From Polytrichum commune (lineage: Eukaryota; Streptophyta; Polytrichopsida; Polytrichales; Polytrichaceae): a DNA stretch of 64,000 bases. A program made the position numbers and the translations under genes. Positions 11,790 to 24,600 of this stretch are shown here, one piece after another (the stretch's first letter is position 1; each line of letters begins with the position of its first letter). The stretch spans positions 52,946,001 to 53,010,000 of the forward strand of contig OX485804.1 of NCBI GenBank assembly GCA_950295325.1, given 5' to 3'. The notes below the pieces were generated by a model, which worked only from the letters and a program-made list of their open reading frames with translations, did not search any database and had not been told where the DNA came from.

Positions 11790-12480
11790 TATGCATGAAT
11801 ATTGGACAATTCCAGCCACCAACATGATGTACACCATATCCAAAAATACACAAATATGGTGGTTGGCGAACATGGAATACAAATATTTGAAATTATGCTT
11901 GTTATGTTGTTACTTTCATTGTTGTCGTTTGATGTTTTTGTCCCCACAAGTACACATCCATTATGGTTCTTGAACAAACGGTTCGTGCAAATATACTTAA
12001 AGGTCATTAAATTACTATTATGCATCAAGTTGTCATCTTGGGACATAGTAGGGACGGAAAAGGTTATGCAAATAGTAAGCAACTCACAAAACCACAAGGC
12101 AATCATGAATTCATGTATATGTCCAATAATGTGTTGCCCCGAGTTTTCCTTTATATGTAACTCTTGAGGGTGGGAGTTCTTACATGTGGAATGCATTAGA
12201 CTACATGATCTATTGCTACCCATGTTTGTATATTGTATGGGAGAATGTCTTGGAACATCTACGTAAACCTTTGGTATTAAGTATATTTGGACAAACCACT
12301 CGTCCAAAAACAATACGGGACAAGAACATCAAACGACATCAACAAAAGCAACAACATAACAACCACAACTTCGAATGTTTGTATTCCATGTTCGCCAACT
12401 ACGATATTTGTGTAATTTTGGAATCTATTGCACATCATATTGACAGCTAGAATTTTCCAAATCTCATGCACAAAATCCGA
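11790..12480. mobile_element. Foldback element with ~200-bp arms
   Basis: The segment 11795-12005 and the inverted segment 12270-12477 are diverged copies of each other. Both, read in the arm direction, contain GGCGAACATGGAATACAAA and GTCGTTTGATGTT. Translated, the arms give similar peptides (with VVGEHGIQ and MSFDV/LSFDV in both), so they may derive from a coding sequence, but I recognise no family. The 174-codon minus-strand frame here is a by-product of this structure. Confidence 0.65.
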
Positions 12481-12499
12481 ATATTTTAGAGGGCTCTCT

Positions 12500-12660
12500 A
12501 TTCCGACACAAAACAATCATTCCTCCCTCAAATTTTGTCATGTGTTATGCTCACACTTGCTAAGGCCCACTTGTATCCCACGTGGACACTACATTCTAGC
12601 ATGTTTAAAGATGAAACAAAAAACCCTCTACAATATACTTAAATCCTAATCTAAAGAAAT
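12500..12660. repeat. Dispersed repeat shared with 18430-18570
   Basis: Both places carry TGCTAAGGCCCACTTG/TGCTAAGACCCACTTG, a CCCA(C/T)GTGGA segment and AAAGATGAAA.AAA..CCCTCTACA. About 150 bases, non-coding, unclassified. Confidence 0.55.
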
Positions 12661-12820
12661 TATCCATGGCATTTGGATTTAGGACTCATGGTAACCGCGT
12701 TAGGAGGTTCAATGAAAACCTACCTCCTAAAAAAGTTACGATTGATGCATCCCAAACTAACCACACTATAATAATCCCAACAATGTGGCACCGATTCCAA
12801 TGTCAAATCGGCTTATAGTA

Positions 12821-13292
12821 GCCTCCCGCCTAAGTACGCAACTTGAACATGGGAGGATTGTGTGTACTTAGCCGGTAGGTGCGCACTTTAGGGTTTAGGG
12901 TTCCTAATCGCTTGATTCGGCTGCAATGTCGAAGAAACCGAACGAGAAACGCCTCAATGAGTCCCAACGATGTGAGATCATAGCGAAGTTGAGCAAGACG
13001 GATTCGAGTCACTTTATAAGCAAGTGGTTGATATAGAGGATCAGTTGCTCTGCTCCGAAGTTCGAGAAGAGGTTGAGGAAACATTCGATGATCTTAGAAA
13101 GTTGTTTGAATCATTTCAAAGTAAGGTCCAGGCTGTCACCTTGAAAACCAAATGCAAGAATCTTCAAAACTTGCGCCAAATGACAATCCATGACATGTTG
13201 AACTAAATAAACATGAACCCTATTTTTTCGGGAAAATAATGCGTACTTTACCGGGATGCGTACTTAAACGGGTGCGTACTTAGGCGGGAGGC
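12821..13292 (+). mobile_element. Non-autonomous pogo-like (Tc1/mariner) transposon
   Basis: The element is 472 bp with near-perfect 20-bp TIRs (GCCTCCCGCCTAAGTACGCA) and TA on both sides (12819-12820, 13293-13294). GCGTACTT-type units recur three times inside each end. An ATG at 12926 opens a frame whose NESQRCEIIAKL stretch resembles the N-terminal helix-turn-helix of pogo/CENP-B-type transposases; it stops near 13034. Another frame (13024-13206) carries an acidic helical segment and ends MTIHDMLN, like a pogo-type C terminus. The catalytic DDE middle is missing, so this is an internal-deletion derivative that would need an enzyme supplied from elsewhere. Confidence 0.8.
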
Positions 13293-13619
13293 TATTGTAC
13301 AAGATGAATTTCCAATGTGCAAGCGGTTCCCGATGTTTCACTTCGACCTAACTTACATGGCTGCCACGAATCATCCATTGGCTATGCTTTTGGTACAACT
13401 TTTGTACTAGGTATGAACTTAAACTAAAGAACGTATACACTTGTATGGCACACGATTAGGTATCCTTTTCTCTCACATAACTTACAATAGGAACGTACTA
13501 AAATAACCTCGGAGGTAGTTTTGTTCCAAAAGTCGACCCCGATCGCACATTGCATTGTGGAGAAACGACCGTAAAGGCTCCCCTTTGTCCTCCAAGTTGG
13601 TACGGAGCTTTCCCATAAG

Positions 13620-13830
13620 TTTATAGGAGTGCCCGGGAAATTTTTGGGCATATGTAGTCGGTTGAGATGCTAGTGATTCTAAATCCAACCGGTTACATGT
13701 TGACATCTTCCAGTTTTGTTTCAGTCATTTGAGGAATATTCTTCTATAGATTCCTCTAGAATGTTCGGTAATTCTCTTGAAGTCTCCAGCTTTAACTGGT
13801 TCATTTGTAACTAACTGCCGGTTCTTCCCA
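13620..13830. repeat. ACCGGTT dispersed repeat, copy 2
   Basis: Contains AACCGGTTACATGTTGACAT, TATAGATTCCTCTAGAA and TGGTTCATTTGTAACTAAC in the order seen at 16790-17040 and in the 54.2-55.0 kb foldback. Non-coding. Confidence 0.65.
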
Positions 13831-13854
13831 AGCAGTGGTTTACAAGTACATAAT

Positions 13855-14060
13855 TTGCACTATGGCTCTTGGCCATGAGTCCGTGACCATGATGAAATTC
13901 ATCTGAAGCCCATACCATGATATGAATTTCGTGTGGTCACAGGCCTTCAAGTGTAGTGTAAAGACATACGTGACCATGCTCTCAAACAAATGTCGTTTCG
14001 TATTCATTTATGCAGATGGGTCCTTCTACAGAACAAGTTATAACAAATCAATGGTTGTGA
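13855..14060. repeat. Degenerate fragment of the GGGCCACTTCACAC MITE family
   Basis: Internal motifs of the MITEs at 7976 and 15134 recur (GTGACCATGATGAAA, TTCAAGTGTAGTGTAAAGAC), but the GGGCC termini are not readable. It is probably a truncated older copy. Confidence 0.45.
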
Positions 14061-15133
14061 GACTTTGAATTGCCATTGTCACTCGCTTTTACATTATACA
14101 CACTTCTTACAAGAAGGTTTGATGCAAAACACAATAAATCGTGAAACATAGAATATCCACGCATTTTTTTCATCCAGTGAAACTTGTACAATACATCACT
14201 TAGTTGTAAGCCGATGCACCATGGGACCAAAAATTGTTGGAGCATAATGCCTTTTAAAAAAAAACAAAAAAACAGGGCATGTGTGAGAGAATGGACACTA
14301 CTCAACATGATATAATGTACATTTCAATACTCTAAACCGAAATGTAGACATCTCGGGCTCACCCTTGCTGGAAAACCAAAAAACATTTATTCAAATTTTT
14401 GGTGAATAATATTAGCTAGCGTACTATCTATTGTGATGGGCTCCACATGGTATCTAGCAACTGCTGAGGTAATGAGGCCTTAAAGTAACACCTTCCTATT
14501 GACAACACCTATATTTCATCCTTAAGTCGTCAACAAGTGAGTTCAATAAGGCCATCCAATAAGTCATTGTTATAAGCGATTAATCATATGCGGCATTAAG
14601 TACAAAATAACACCACTTTGACCATTCATAATAGTTGTGTAAGAAGGATGCAAAAACACTTTCAGAAGGGCACCAACTTTGGTTAATCGGAGATCGATTC
14701 ACTCAACAAGGTGTTGTAAGGAGTGATCCACAAAAGGGGGACAACACCTTCATTAAATGGAGGATCCTCACATCCAACAAGACTAATTTTGTGATGATTT
14801 TTCACCTAGAAAACCAACATTAATTTACTCCCCTAGTGGAGAGTAAATGGTCATTTCCTTAACATGACTTTTGAATTTATGTAGCTTGCATATCAATATA
14901 TTATTTTCTGAAGAAGATAAAAATTCTAGACTATGAGTCTACAATCAATGAGAGTTTTTGAATTTCGGTTGTCACATGTCCTCAAGTGTTGGTGTAAACC
15001 ACCCCCAAGATTTTTTATTTTTTATTTTTCAATTATTTTTCAAGATTTTAGCCCAATTGCATTGGTATCCCCATTTTTGACACTTAGTTTTCCCCTTGAA
15101 GTAGTCAACCACATACTTCAACATAAACACTAA
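14061..15133. other. Intergenic, no gene seen
   Basis: Low-complexity and AT-rich DNA with no feature I can name. The short frames at 14048-14308 (-), 14635-14823 (+) and 14933-15133 (+) carry no signature. Confidence 0.35.
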
Positions 15134-15712
15134 GGGCCACTTCACACACAAGGCTGAAGGCCCTTGACCATGGCAATGTAAGAGCTCTCATTGGTTGAAA
15201 AGGCAGAGACCATCCAAGTTCACTTCACACTAGGAGGTGAAGGTCTAAAGGCCCAAAGAAAAGTTGGTGGATGAAAAGTCTACATGGAGTCCTACATGGT
15301 TGGTTGTGGATAAGGGTGCATGGTCTACCGGAATTTGCGTCAGACCCATCTCCAAGAGGTGGGCTTGACGCAAATTTTGGGAGACCATTATTTTTTTAAT
15401 ATTTTTTCCAACATGACATATTTCAGGACATACTGCATGGCATATTCCAAGAGAGACAAACACCACCAAGTAATTATCTTAAATTGATTAACTTGGAGAC
15501 ATATTATATTAAACCAAATCCTCCCCTCTTTTTCCGCCAACAAAATATGCAATGGTCCCGCAACATGGTTCATTCTCACTTCACACTATGCTTGAGGGCC
15601 CAAGACTACATAAAAGGGCTTTCCCAAACACTCATGGTACGGCTTTTGGATGAGAGTCAAGGGTCCTCATGATTACAAGGTCGCGGCTCTTGGCTCATGT
15701 GTGAAGTGGCCC
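15134..15712. mobile_element. Tourist-like MITE, GGGCCACTTCACAC family, copy 2
   Basis: A 579-bp element from GGGCCACTTCACACACAAG to the inverted end CATGTGTGAAGTGGCCC. TAA lies on both sides (15131-15133, 15713-15715). Internal GGTCATGG/CCATGGC-type inverted motifs match copy 1. Confidence 0.9.
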
Positions 15713-16013
15713 TAAGTGTAATGCTATAAGGACTAAAAGCACAACTCATTGGTTGAAGGAGACACAATGTCATTGACCAACACTTTCCACTTTGGAGGAG
15801 CCTATGTGACTAGGAAGGATCAAAAGAGGTTTTTGACTTTGGGCATTTCTATAGAAATTACATTCCGATTTTTGTAATCTCAATGTCCTTGTGTTCATAA
15901 CAAATTTATCGCTAATCCAAAAAAAATACCAAATACTAAATACCAAGTTGTCTAAGCTAGGTAAGGGACTGTAGTGTTCAAAGTGTTTGTGATAGATGAT
16001 GCTTCTACCTTAA

Positions 16014-16489
16014 GGGCCACTTTTTACACAAACCAAAAAACCGTGACCATGCAAATCTAAGGCCCCTTGAAAGTCATCCAAAGGCCATATTGTGGAAGAT
16101 AGAAATCCAATTTTTGCAGTTGATGGGCCCTCAAGCTTATTGTGAAATGACAATAGTTCGCAATGAGGGACCACAAACATATGTCCAGGTTTGAGTCCCC
16201 ACCATGGCAATAGAATGAGTCAATGGCCACTTATAACCTGATTGCCAAAACCCCCCATTTTGCGTTCGACCCGCTTCTTTTTGATAGGCTTCACACAATA
16301 TCCACATGTGCCATGTAAAACACCATGTAGATTTTTCACTCATCCGAAATTTCTTTGGTCCCTCATGCCCCATAATTAGTGCAACGTGAACTTGGACTAT
16401 CTCCGGCTTCTCGACCAATCACCTAATTTGTAGAATATCATGCGTCAAGTGCCCTCCCTCACGCTTCGACTCATAGTGTAAAGTGGCCC
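16014..16489. mobile_element. Tourist-like MITE, GGGCCACTT family, copy 3
   Basis: A 476-bp element from GGGCCACTTTTTACACAAA to the inverted end AGTGTAAAGTGGCCC. TAA duplications lie at 16011-16013 and 16490-16492. Its termini are more diverged than in copies 1 and 2, which suggests an older insertion or a subfamily. Confidence 0.85.
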
Positions 16490-16789
16490 TAAGGGTTTTC
16501 TCTTTCTCGCACCTTTAATCACTTTAACTCCCATGATTCAAGTGTTGGGTCACTCCGCGTTCATGCCACGTGTCGCGATCTAATACATCATGACATGACA
16601 TCTTAAATGTTTTTTTCCGTCACCTCACTTGAGTACATACTCACACACCGCAAGCCCACCTCTTCACACGCAATGGCATGCTTGAGCAATCCCCTTCGGC
16701 AGTCCGGTACTTACCCTAGTGGCTAGGAAACGGAAAGTTAAAGGCCCGGTACCACTAAAGCTTATTAGACCCACTCCGTGGCGGCAAAA

Positions 16790-17040
16790 GAAGGCAAACA
16801 CCCGGCCGAGAGTCCCGGAGATTTTTGGGCCTAACCGATCGAGATCCTAGTGTTTCCAAGCCCACCCGGTTACATGGTGTGATCTTTCGGTCTTTCTCGA
16901 TGAATCCGAGGCATATTCTATAGATTCCTCTAAAACAATTGGTAATTTTCCGGAAGTCTTGAACTTCAACCGGTTCATCTTGTAACAAGCGACCGGTTCT
17001 CCATGTTTGTTGACCTAGCCGGAGCCTGAATTTCAAAGTA
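16790..17040. repeat. ACCGGTT dispersed repeat, copy 3
   Basis: A well-preserved copy. It runs from GAGATTTTTGGGCCTAACCG through CCCACCCGGTTACATGGTGT, TATAGATTCCTCTAAAACAA and CTTCAACCGGTTCATCTTGT to ACCGGTTCTCCATG. It shows the unit order found, tandemly amplified and inverted, at 54.2-55.0 kb. No coding capacity. Confidence 0.7.
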
Positions 17041-19218
17041 TACACCTATGGACTTTCATATGTGGTCACTCTTCTGATTAACTGGACACCTACCATATGT
17101 GAGTGGTATAAGGTATGACTTGTGGTTAAGAATGGACATGAAAAAGATGATGTGATTGGGCTACATGCTGAAAATATAGACATCGTTCTAGGTACAATTG
17201 TGAGCACGGATGGTCATGTGATCACTCAAAGTGATTTTTTTATTTTTTTATTTTTTTCCCATTTGGTTTCTTATACGACTCCTTCCACTTGACTACGATT
17301 TTGAAACTTAAATTGACAATTTGCATGATTGCAAGGAGACGATTCCATAGTAGATTCAACGTCCATCGTTGTGCGTTGAGTTGGGAGTGCCCTAATGGAT
17401 AGGTCATGATGTATGATGCATGGTTCTTAGGGAATTTTCAAACCACTACGAGATTGGGCTATGCGCTCAAAATTTCAAACACTATTCCAAAGTTCAAATT
17501 TCAACACAGTTGCAAGGACCTGTGTGATCACTTGAAGAGAGAGACGCTTCATTTGACCTCGTTTAACATTGGCATCTCAACGATGGTTTTGAAACTTGAC
17601 AATCTGCATGATTCGTAAGTGCTAACGAGATGAGACAATTGCCAATTCGATCCCAACATTCAAACATGTCTTTCAACTTGGAAGTGCCCACAATAGGGCC
17701 AAAGACCTCATATGCCAAACAATGCATGGTCTTTGGCTACTTCCCAACAATGTGTATGGGGCATGGGCCCACCATGCTAATCTCATTCAATGCTTGTCCT
17801 TGCCTTTGCCCCTCATTCATCCACCCCTATCCATCTTTAAAAGAGGAGAACTATGTGGCGGCAAAGGCTGAAGTACTACAAGGGGGTATGAGATGATATA
17901 TTCTATTTTTCTCCATATGAAAATTTGCCCCGATGTGAAGTGCGTCCACCTCACCCTTTATACATCCAAAGTGCACGCACTACATCCTTGTATTCATCCT
18001 TCCCTACTTATTCATCCACGGACGGTGCGGCAATTTCAATGGCGGGGGGAGATGCAATGTGTGACAACTGGCGGTTTCAAAAGAAGAGGACATGGGTGAT
18101 GGCACATGATGTATGATGTACATGGCCATATGACATGGGACCCATCATCCTCCATCCCAAGTTTAGCCAGTTATCCATACATCCATCTTCAAAAAGGGTG
18201 TATCGTTGGACAATGGGGTTGTATATGGATTATGTATGGATTAGGGCATGAGCATCACCGACCTTCCAATATACAAGATCTCATAAGGTTCACATACAAA
18301 TGAGACTTACATCCAAAACTTCTCATCCATTTTTTTGGGATGAAAGCCACTACAAGTTTGTAGTTGTAAAAGGCTACTTTGCACATTTGTCTTTGTTGGG
18401 TCCCTTCCTATTGTAGAAGGCTCTTTGTTCTAACATAAAAACATTATTCCCCCTAAAGAATTGCCAAGTGTCAAACTCATATTTGCTAAGACCCACTTGC
18501 ATCCCATGTGGAAACCACATTCCGGCACATACAAAGATGAAATAAAGAGCCCTCTACAGTATTATCAAAACTTGATTCACTGTTTGTATAATAGTTTGAA
18601 TCCTCACCCATGTCAAGAAGGCTTTAGTAAAAGGGAAGAAAACATGCTCAAAAGACAACATTAACCAATGTTTAGATGCAATATTCAACATAATTGGGAG
18701 GCCCTATGCTACGATCACTTAAAAGAGAAAAGATAACCTTTGTTTTCACCACCCATAAGCTTTGCATCACAATCCCGATTCCGAAACTTAAGTAACAATT
18801 TGCATGAGCTGCAATTGCTAATCTGACTCACTCAAACAACTGCCGATTTGATTTAACGACCAAAATGCTATGAGTGCACACTTGTGGCAACTAAAGTGCA
18901 CATGATAGGGAGTTTTGCAGTGTTAACATGGATTCGTGATAAAAGAGAATTAGTGGAGCATGTGACATTATGGAATAACGCAAAGTCAACCTTGCAAAAA
19001 TGACAATAATTATAATGATGACAACCTGATGCGTGCGAGTGTACAATTTGAATTCTTTGGTGGTTCGTTTTAATGCCAACACCCATGATGTATGGGAGGG
19101 AAACATGACAATACGGAGTGAGATTTGAACTAAGAACATCCGTTCTGTAAGATTTTAAGATATAAGAGAAGGAGTGACATCAAGGAGGTTGATATTACGG
19201 GAGTTTAGGGTGTAGTTG
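17041..19218. other. Intergenic with diverged repeats, no gene
   Basis: The 17080-17260 segment is a weak copy of the GGACAC..AAGATTGG..TGCTCAA repeat described at 33150-33450. 18430-18570 pairs with 12500-12660, and 19010-19215 is the inverted partner of 3953-4140. Frames between 17400 and 18310 have no family signature. Confidence 0.4.
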
Positions 19219-19361
19219 GAAGTCATAACATTACTCAGCTAATGAGATGTGTTCATGGGCCCAATAATAAATCTAGATGCTGGAATCTCACTACTTCATA
19301 CTAAATATGAAGTCAGGGCAGTTGAATACAACTCATCAGCTGAGTAATGTTATGGAGGCCA
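19219..19361. mobile_element. Small foldback MITE (TTACTCAGCT type), copy 2
   Basis: Left end CATAACATTACTCAGCTAAT, right end the inverted CAGCTGAGTAATGTTATG. The arms extend about 35 bases each. The whole is about 143 bases, non-coding. The diverged partner is at 10477-10621. Confidence 0.7.
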
Positions 19362-19379
19362 CAATAGGGCCACCTAAGT

Positions 19380-21610
19380 TACCTTATGAAATATGAGCCC
19401 CCAAACGCACATTCATCCCCACCCACTCACGCTACACATTCCATCCAGGTCAACAAACAGGGACCCATGACCGTCGGATGCGGCCATGGGTGCATGGTGA
19501 CGTGGAGTTACATCCATCCACCATTCATCCGGCGCGAGAAGTGCGCGATAAGGCAGTGCCGTCTTCCAACCAAGGGAGGCCAGGCAGGGCACAGGAAGAA
19601 GGCCAAAGCAGCAAGGCAGCACAGAGGGCAGCCGGGTGAAGGAAACAAAGCAGCAGCAGAAGCAACACTAAGCAGAACTCATCAAGAGCAACAGAACAGG
19701 GCAGGGGAAAAATGGGGCCCGTAATCCCAATTGCCAGGCTCTTCTTTGTACTTTGCGGATCTGCTATGTAGTGTTGTTTGTGTTGGGTGTGTGTTGGGTG
19801 TGTGTTGTTTGTGTGTATTTGTGTGTCGTGGTGGTGCCTCCCCCTATCTTGCTGCCGCTAGGTGCTTCTTGGACAGACGCGCCTCATCGGCTCCCCAGGT
19901 GATGCATATCTCTCATCTCATCTCATCTCCTTGCCCTGCTCTTCCCCATCTCATCTCATCTCAACTTATAAGACTTTTACATCTCATCTTGCGTACATCA
20001 CCATTTGGGGGAGCCTGCTCTTGTTTCAACTCTAGGCTAACTTAGCTTGTGAGAGAGGCCCTGAGGTGCTGCCGGTTTGTGAGGTTTGCGATTCATCCAG
20101 GCTCCCCGTGTTGTGGCAAGAAGCCTGGAGCTCAGGGAATTTTGCTTTGCTTGGGTGGTGTTGGAGTTTGGTGGTGGTGAGGGTTGGGCCTCTTTCAAAA
20201 CTTTATTTTAATTTTTTTTCAAAATTGTTTTTTTAAGGTTAGGTGGGGCAATTGTGTGGGGTTGATTTCTTACATCGTTCAGTGGAGGACGTCTTCGGTT
20301 GAGGACGTCTCTCAATGCACGACGTTTCTTTTTACTGCAAAATTTGTGCTCTTTTTTTGGTTAGTTTTGGGGGTGTTACACTCATTGCCCATAAGGTCGG
20401 CCGGGGGATTGTGGGGTCTGAGGGTTAGTTTCTGATTCTCTTCGAATTTCTGTGCAAGCGGTTGGGTGGCTCGAAATTGGATTTTGGACCTTGGTTGTCT
20501 CGCCCTGGGTTTTGATCGGGTGTTTAACAGCCTTCCTTGCTGGAAAATCAACTCATTTCTTCTACCTCTCACTTCAAAGTTTTCTTCTTTAGGAAGTGTG
20601 CCTTCAATTTTTCCGTTGGGCTGTACAATCCTCGGCATCGGTGTGGTTAGATTTGGCAGGGGGTTGAGTGAGTGATCGGGATCCCACATCTTTTGGAGTG
20701 GGTGAAGGCGGTGGTAGCTTCTTGTTTTCAGTTCATGATGATGATGATGAGGTCTCTTTATTTTTGTTGTGGTGACTCGGGGTTGAACCAAGAGATGTTG
20801 TCGGCAGAATTGTTCGAAGTGTCCGTGTTAAAGTTGTCGATCAACTTGCAGGACGGCTAAGTCCTTCGCACTAGGACCTCCTTGTCATGGGTTAAAGTGG
20901 GGTGATTTTTCAGTGGATTTGATAATGCTCGCAATTGAAGGTCCAAACATAAGTTGAAAGTGTGCCACTTGTGTCTGGAAACCGGACTATCTTTACCCTT
21001 GTTTGAGGTTCAATTGTTGGGGGTACATCTTGTACTTCATGCTCTTTCAGGTTTTCCAACCTGGATTATAGGTACAGGTAGGGGGCTGATGCATCCTTGT
21101 GATATGCAAAACTGATGATTGCCTCACGCTTGTGGCCTTGTTTTTCTTTGTTCTTATTCGCTCATACCATGTCATCCATCGTGTTAGACTTCAAGTTGTG
21201 CGGTTCTATCTTGTGAGGATCATGCTTCATGTAAATAGGTCTTCTGCTGTCCTCAGCTTAGTTTAAGTCATCTTTAGCTGAGGTGAAGCCTCTTGCAACT
21301 TTTCTACTCAGTCTTTCCATGAAATTGTTTTCTCCTTGCACCTCTTGCATGCCTTAGGAGGTATATCATGCTCTTTTTGTCTCCCAGCATCACTCTTAAG
21401 GGCTCGGAAACTGAACTTTCACCTTACATAGCAAAGATGATTTCCATGCTTTTTTAATAGACGAAGTCTGTTTTTCTCTGACATTTTGACATTCTTGTTT
21501 GAATGGCTTTTGAGATTTGTTGGTTTTTTTTGTGTGTGTGTGTTTTGCAGAGGTATTGTGGGGGAAGAGTTTCAATAGAAGTCGTAATCTAGGTTTTGCC
21601 AATCATAACC
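19380..21610 (+). promoter_or_regulatory. Probable promoter and 5' leader (with leader intron) of the ATI-like gene
   Basis: No coding frame is convincing here, but the stretch is GC-richer than the spacer and has the look of a leader. A CAG|GTGATG donor-like site (19896-19904) is followed by pyrimidine-rich (ATCTC)n runs (about 19908-19985). A strong acceptor TGTGTGTGTTTTGCAG ends at 21550, 60 bases before the ATG at 21611. An untranslated first exon spliced to 21551 is plausible; the start of transcription cannot be placed. Confidence 0.45.
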
Positions 21611-24600
21611 ATGGATGACACAAGCAGCGGCAGTGGTAGTGATGATGGCCGCACTCGTGGCAATGAGTGGGAAGTCGTCACCAGATCTCTTTCTTCCCAC
21701 TCTCTGTCTGCGTCTACTTCCTTTGAAGCAGGTAGCTCAAGTTCCCCATGGAAAATTTCCTGAAGTGGGCTCCTCCTAATAGATAATGGTTGGTTGATGT
21801 TTGTGGAGCCAGTGAATGAGCATCTGTAAATTATAGGCAAGCTTTTCTTAGCACATTGAAATTCAAGCACTACGAAATCGCACAATTATGCACGAACTTA
21901 AAACCACATAAATATGGATCCAAAAACAGGAACCCATGAAGTTTATAAGGATTGGTGGCAGCTTGTTGTTGCCATGCATCACAATGAAGTCAATGATATG
22001 GAGCTTTGTGAGGAGCAATTACTAGGTTGAATTCTTGCTCTTTCAACCTTCTTGCCATGTAGTGTCCATGTTTACAAGGTTTGTCTGATGAGCTTGCAAG
22101 TCTTATCCTTTTCAACTGTGGAGGTGTTCACAGGCACTCCAAAACGTCTTTTTCTGAACAGGAGTTTGGTGGGCCAAGGTAAAAGAATTTTGGCCTTGGC
22201 ATGTACTTAACCTTAGTATCTTTGGTTTCAAGGTTGGTCCCTCTTCTTTGCAGTGAAATGTCCGTTTCAACTCCTCTGAATGGAATGAGGGGTTTTAAGC
22301 CTTACAAAACCTCCCTTTTGGATCTGAGTTGAAAATGGACATTTGTGCCCAAAATAAAGAGGGACCACTTACCTTGGAACCAAGCTCCCTAAGGTTAGGT
22401 ACACATGTCAAAGCCAAAATTTGTTTACCTTGTCCTACTAAACCCGTTTTCTAATATGTGGGACCTTTACATGTGAAGTTTAATTACTCAATGTCATTGG
22501 AGATTGACCACCATGAGTAAGACTTTATTGATACCATGGTGCTCTAACTTCCCCAGTCAGTGATCTTGTGTAGACTCCCCGTAGTACCTTATCGTCTTTG
22601 GCACAAAAATAAAAATTTCCTTGAATGATGGTGCCATGTGTCATCCAGTTGTTGGGTAGAACATGTTGCAAAGGTGTTGGGGCATGAGCACAAAGGCATG
22701 GTACTACAGTAGTTTTTGTGTTGGATTTTGTGTAACTCACATAGGATCTGCTTGTCAAGGCACAGGAGCAGATTCTGGAGGAGAGGCGTCTGGCGGTCCT
22801 ACAATGCACTCTAATTACTTCCTCTGTAATCCTGCATCTCCTACACACCCTCTGAATAATCCCACTACCGATGAATCTCAGGCATCGAATGTCACTAGTG
22901 CTACTGTTGACGATGCACCACCGGAGGTCCAGTCAATAGTAGTTGAGAAGGTTTCAAATCCTGTGGAGAAGAAAGAGAGCAAGAAGAGTGAGGAGCTCGA
23001 TATATCAGGGCCAGGGGCAAAGAGCGGCAGTTGTGGGTCTCAAATGCATGAGTTGGCGGGAATGGACTGGATGGAACCCATGCCTCCAGGTATGGTTTTG
23101 ACGATACCATATATGAGGTTTCACAAACTCAAAATAGTGGTTTATGTAATTGTAATGCAGAGGTTTATAAATTTCTTGGTGTTTGATGGAGGTTTTGATG
23201 ATAATAGAGTTGTCCTCTAACTCAACACGACTTTGGTTGGGAGTTGGTTGTCTTGCATATGACACCTTCCATGTTGGGTAAGTGTTCAATGCATGTCAGG
23301 AGGTGTTGTGAAGGTTTGAACGAAGAATATATTGGTTCATTGAGGTTAAACTCAGTTTGGCATGCCAAGAGGTGCTCAAATGAGTTTGGCCCTGAATGAG
23401 CAAAAGTAGGTTACTCTTCACTCATATCCAAACACTACCTCTGAGCATGCACCACAAGCAGAAATAACTTATTGATATGAATGGAGGTTTTGATGATAAT
23501 AGAGTCATCCTTCAACTCAACATGACTTCTGGCTGAGAGTTGGTTGGTTTTTACAGACAACATTGTCCATGTTAGTAAGTGTTTAGTGCATGCTTGGAGG
23601 TAGTGTGGAGGTTTGAACAAAGAACATTTTACATTGGTTTGTTGATGGTCACACTCATTTTGGCATGCCAAGAGGTGCTCAAATGAGTTTGGCCCTTAAT
23701 GAACTAAAATAGGTTGCTGTTCATTCAAATTCAAACCCTACCTTCAAGCATGCACCGTCATAAGTGGAAAGAATTTATCGAGATTGTATGCAGAACAACC
23801 AGTAGAAAATCCTAGGGACAACCTCCAAACGAAATTTTTTGTCCCCCACTGAGGTAAACTTCAATAGAGAACTTGCTAATTGTTATGAACTGACTGGTTC
23901 CTTTTCCAGGTATAGGACACAGGCACACTGATTACGAACAAGATGAAATTGGAAGTGCAAGCATCCTCTATGCACTTGCCCCTGAAACCAAGGCTGGAAT
24001 GGAACCCAATTTTGGGCAAGCGGGTCCACTGCTTGGATCGTGTCTGTCTTCTCCTTCTTCACCAGCAATTGTGAGCCGAGCCAATTCCCTTCGACTTAGT
24101 CTCGGAGATGAGCTTCCAGGCCTCGTGATTGATGGCGATGCAAGCAGCGAACGTGGTTGTTCCGCTGAAGAGGAAGTGACTTCGTTGGAGAGGGATATAT
24201 TTGGTGAAGACGCTTTCTTTGAGTTGCAGGAAGCGAATGCAGGTGCGTCTTAAGTCTGTCTGTGGCAAGGTTTTTTTTTTCACATACAAAATGCGTATGC
24301 ACAAAGTACACAATATCTTAACCATTTATTCATCATTTCATTTAATACCCAAACTACATGACCTAGAAACAAGGAAAGTCTTCTTCTGTTAGTGTTGGAC
24401 TGGTATTGTTATTTTTGGATACTTCAGGTGTCTATAATGAGAGTTTTACAATTTCTGATACTAGTAGGGTTATGGGTATTTGAGGATATTTTTGTTTTTG
24501 ATACCATTTGGGTCTGTGTACCACACAAGAACCTTCGTACCTCTCATCTTGACATACCCCAATACAATTTTGATACCCATGGGTAGGTCCTTCCATACCA

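Noticed and set aside
11789-12313. 174-codon minus-strand gene
   Set aside because: It spans one arm and the loop of a foldback element; the other arm gives a similar peptide, so the structure explains it.
22663-22744. Upstream extension of the exon 2 frame of the ATI-like gene
   Set aside because: This part lies before the splice acceptor in intron 1. Joining exon 1 at 22745 (or 22766) keeps the family reading.
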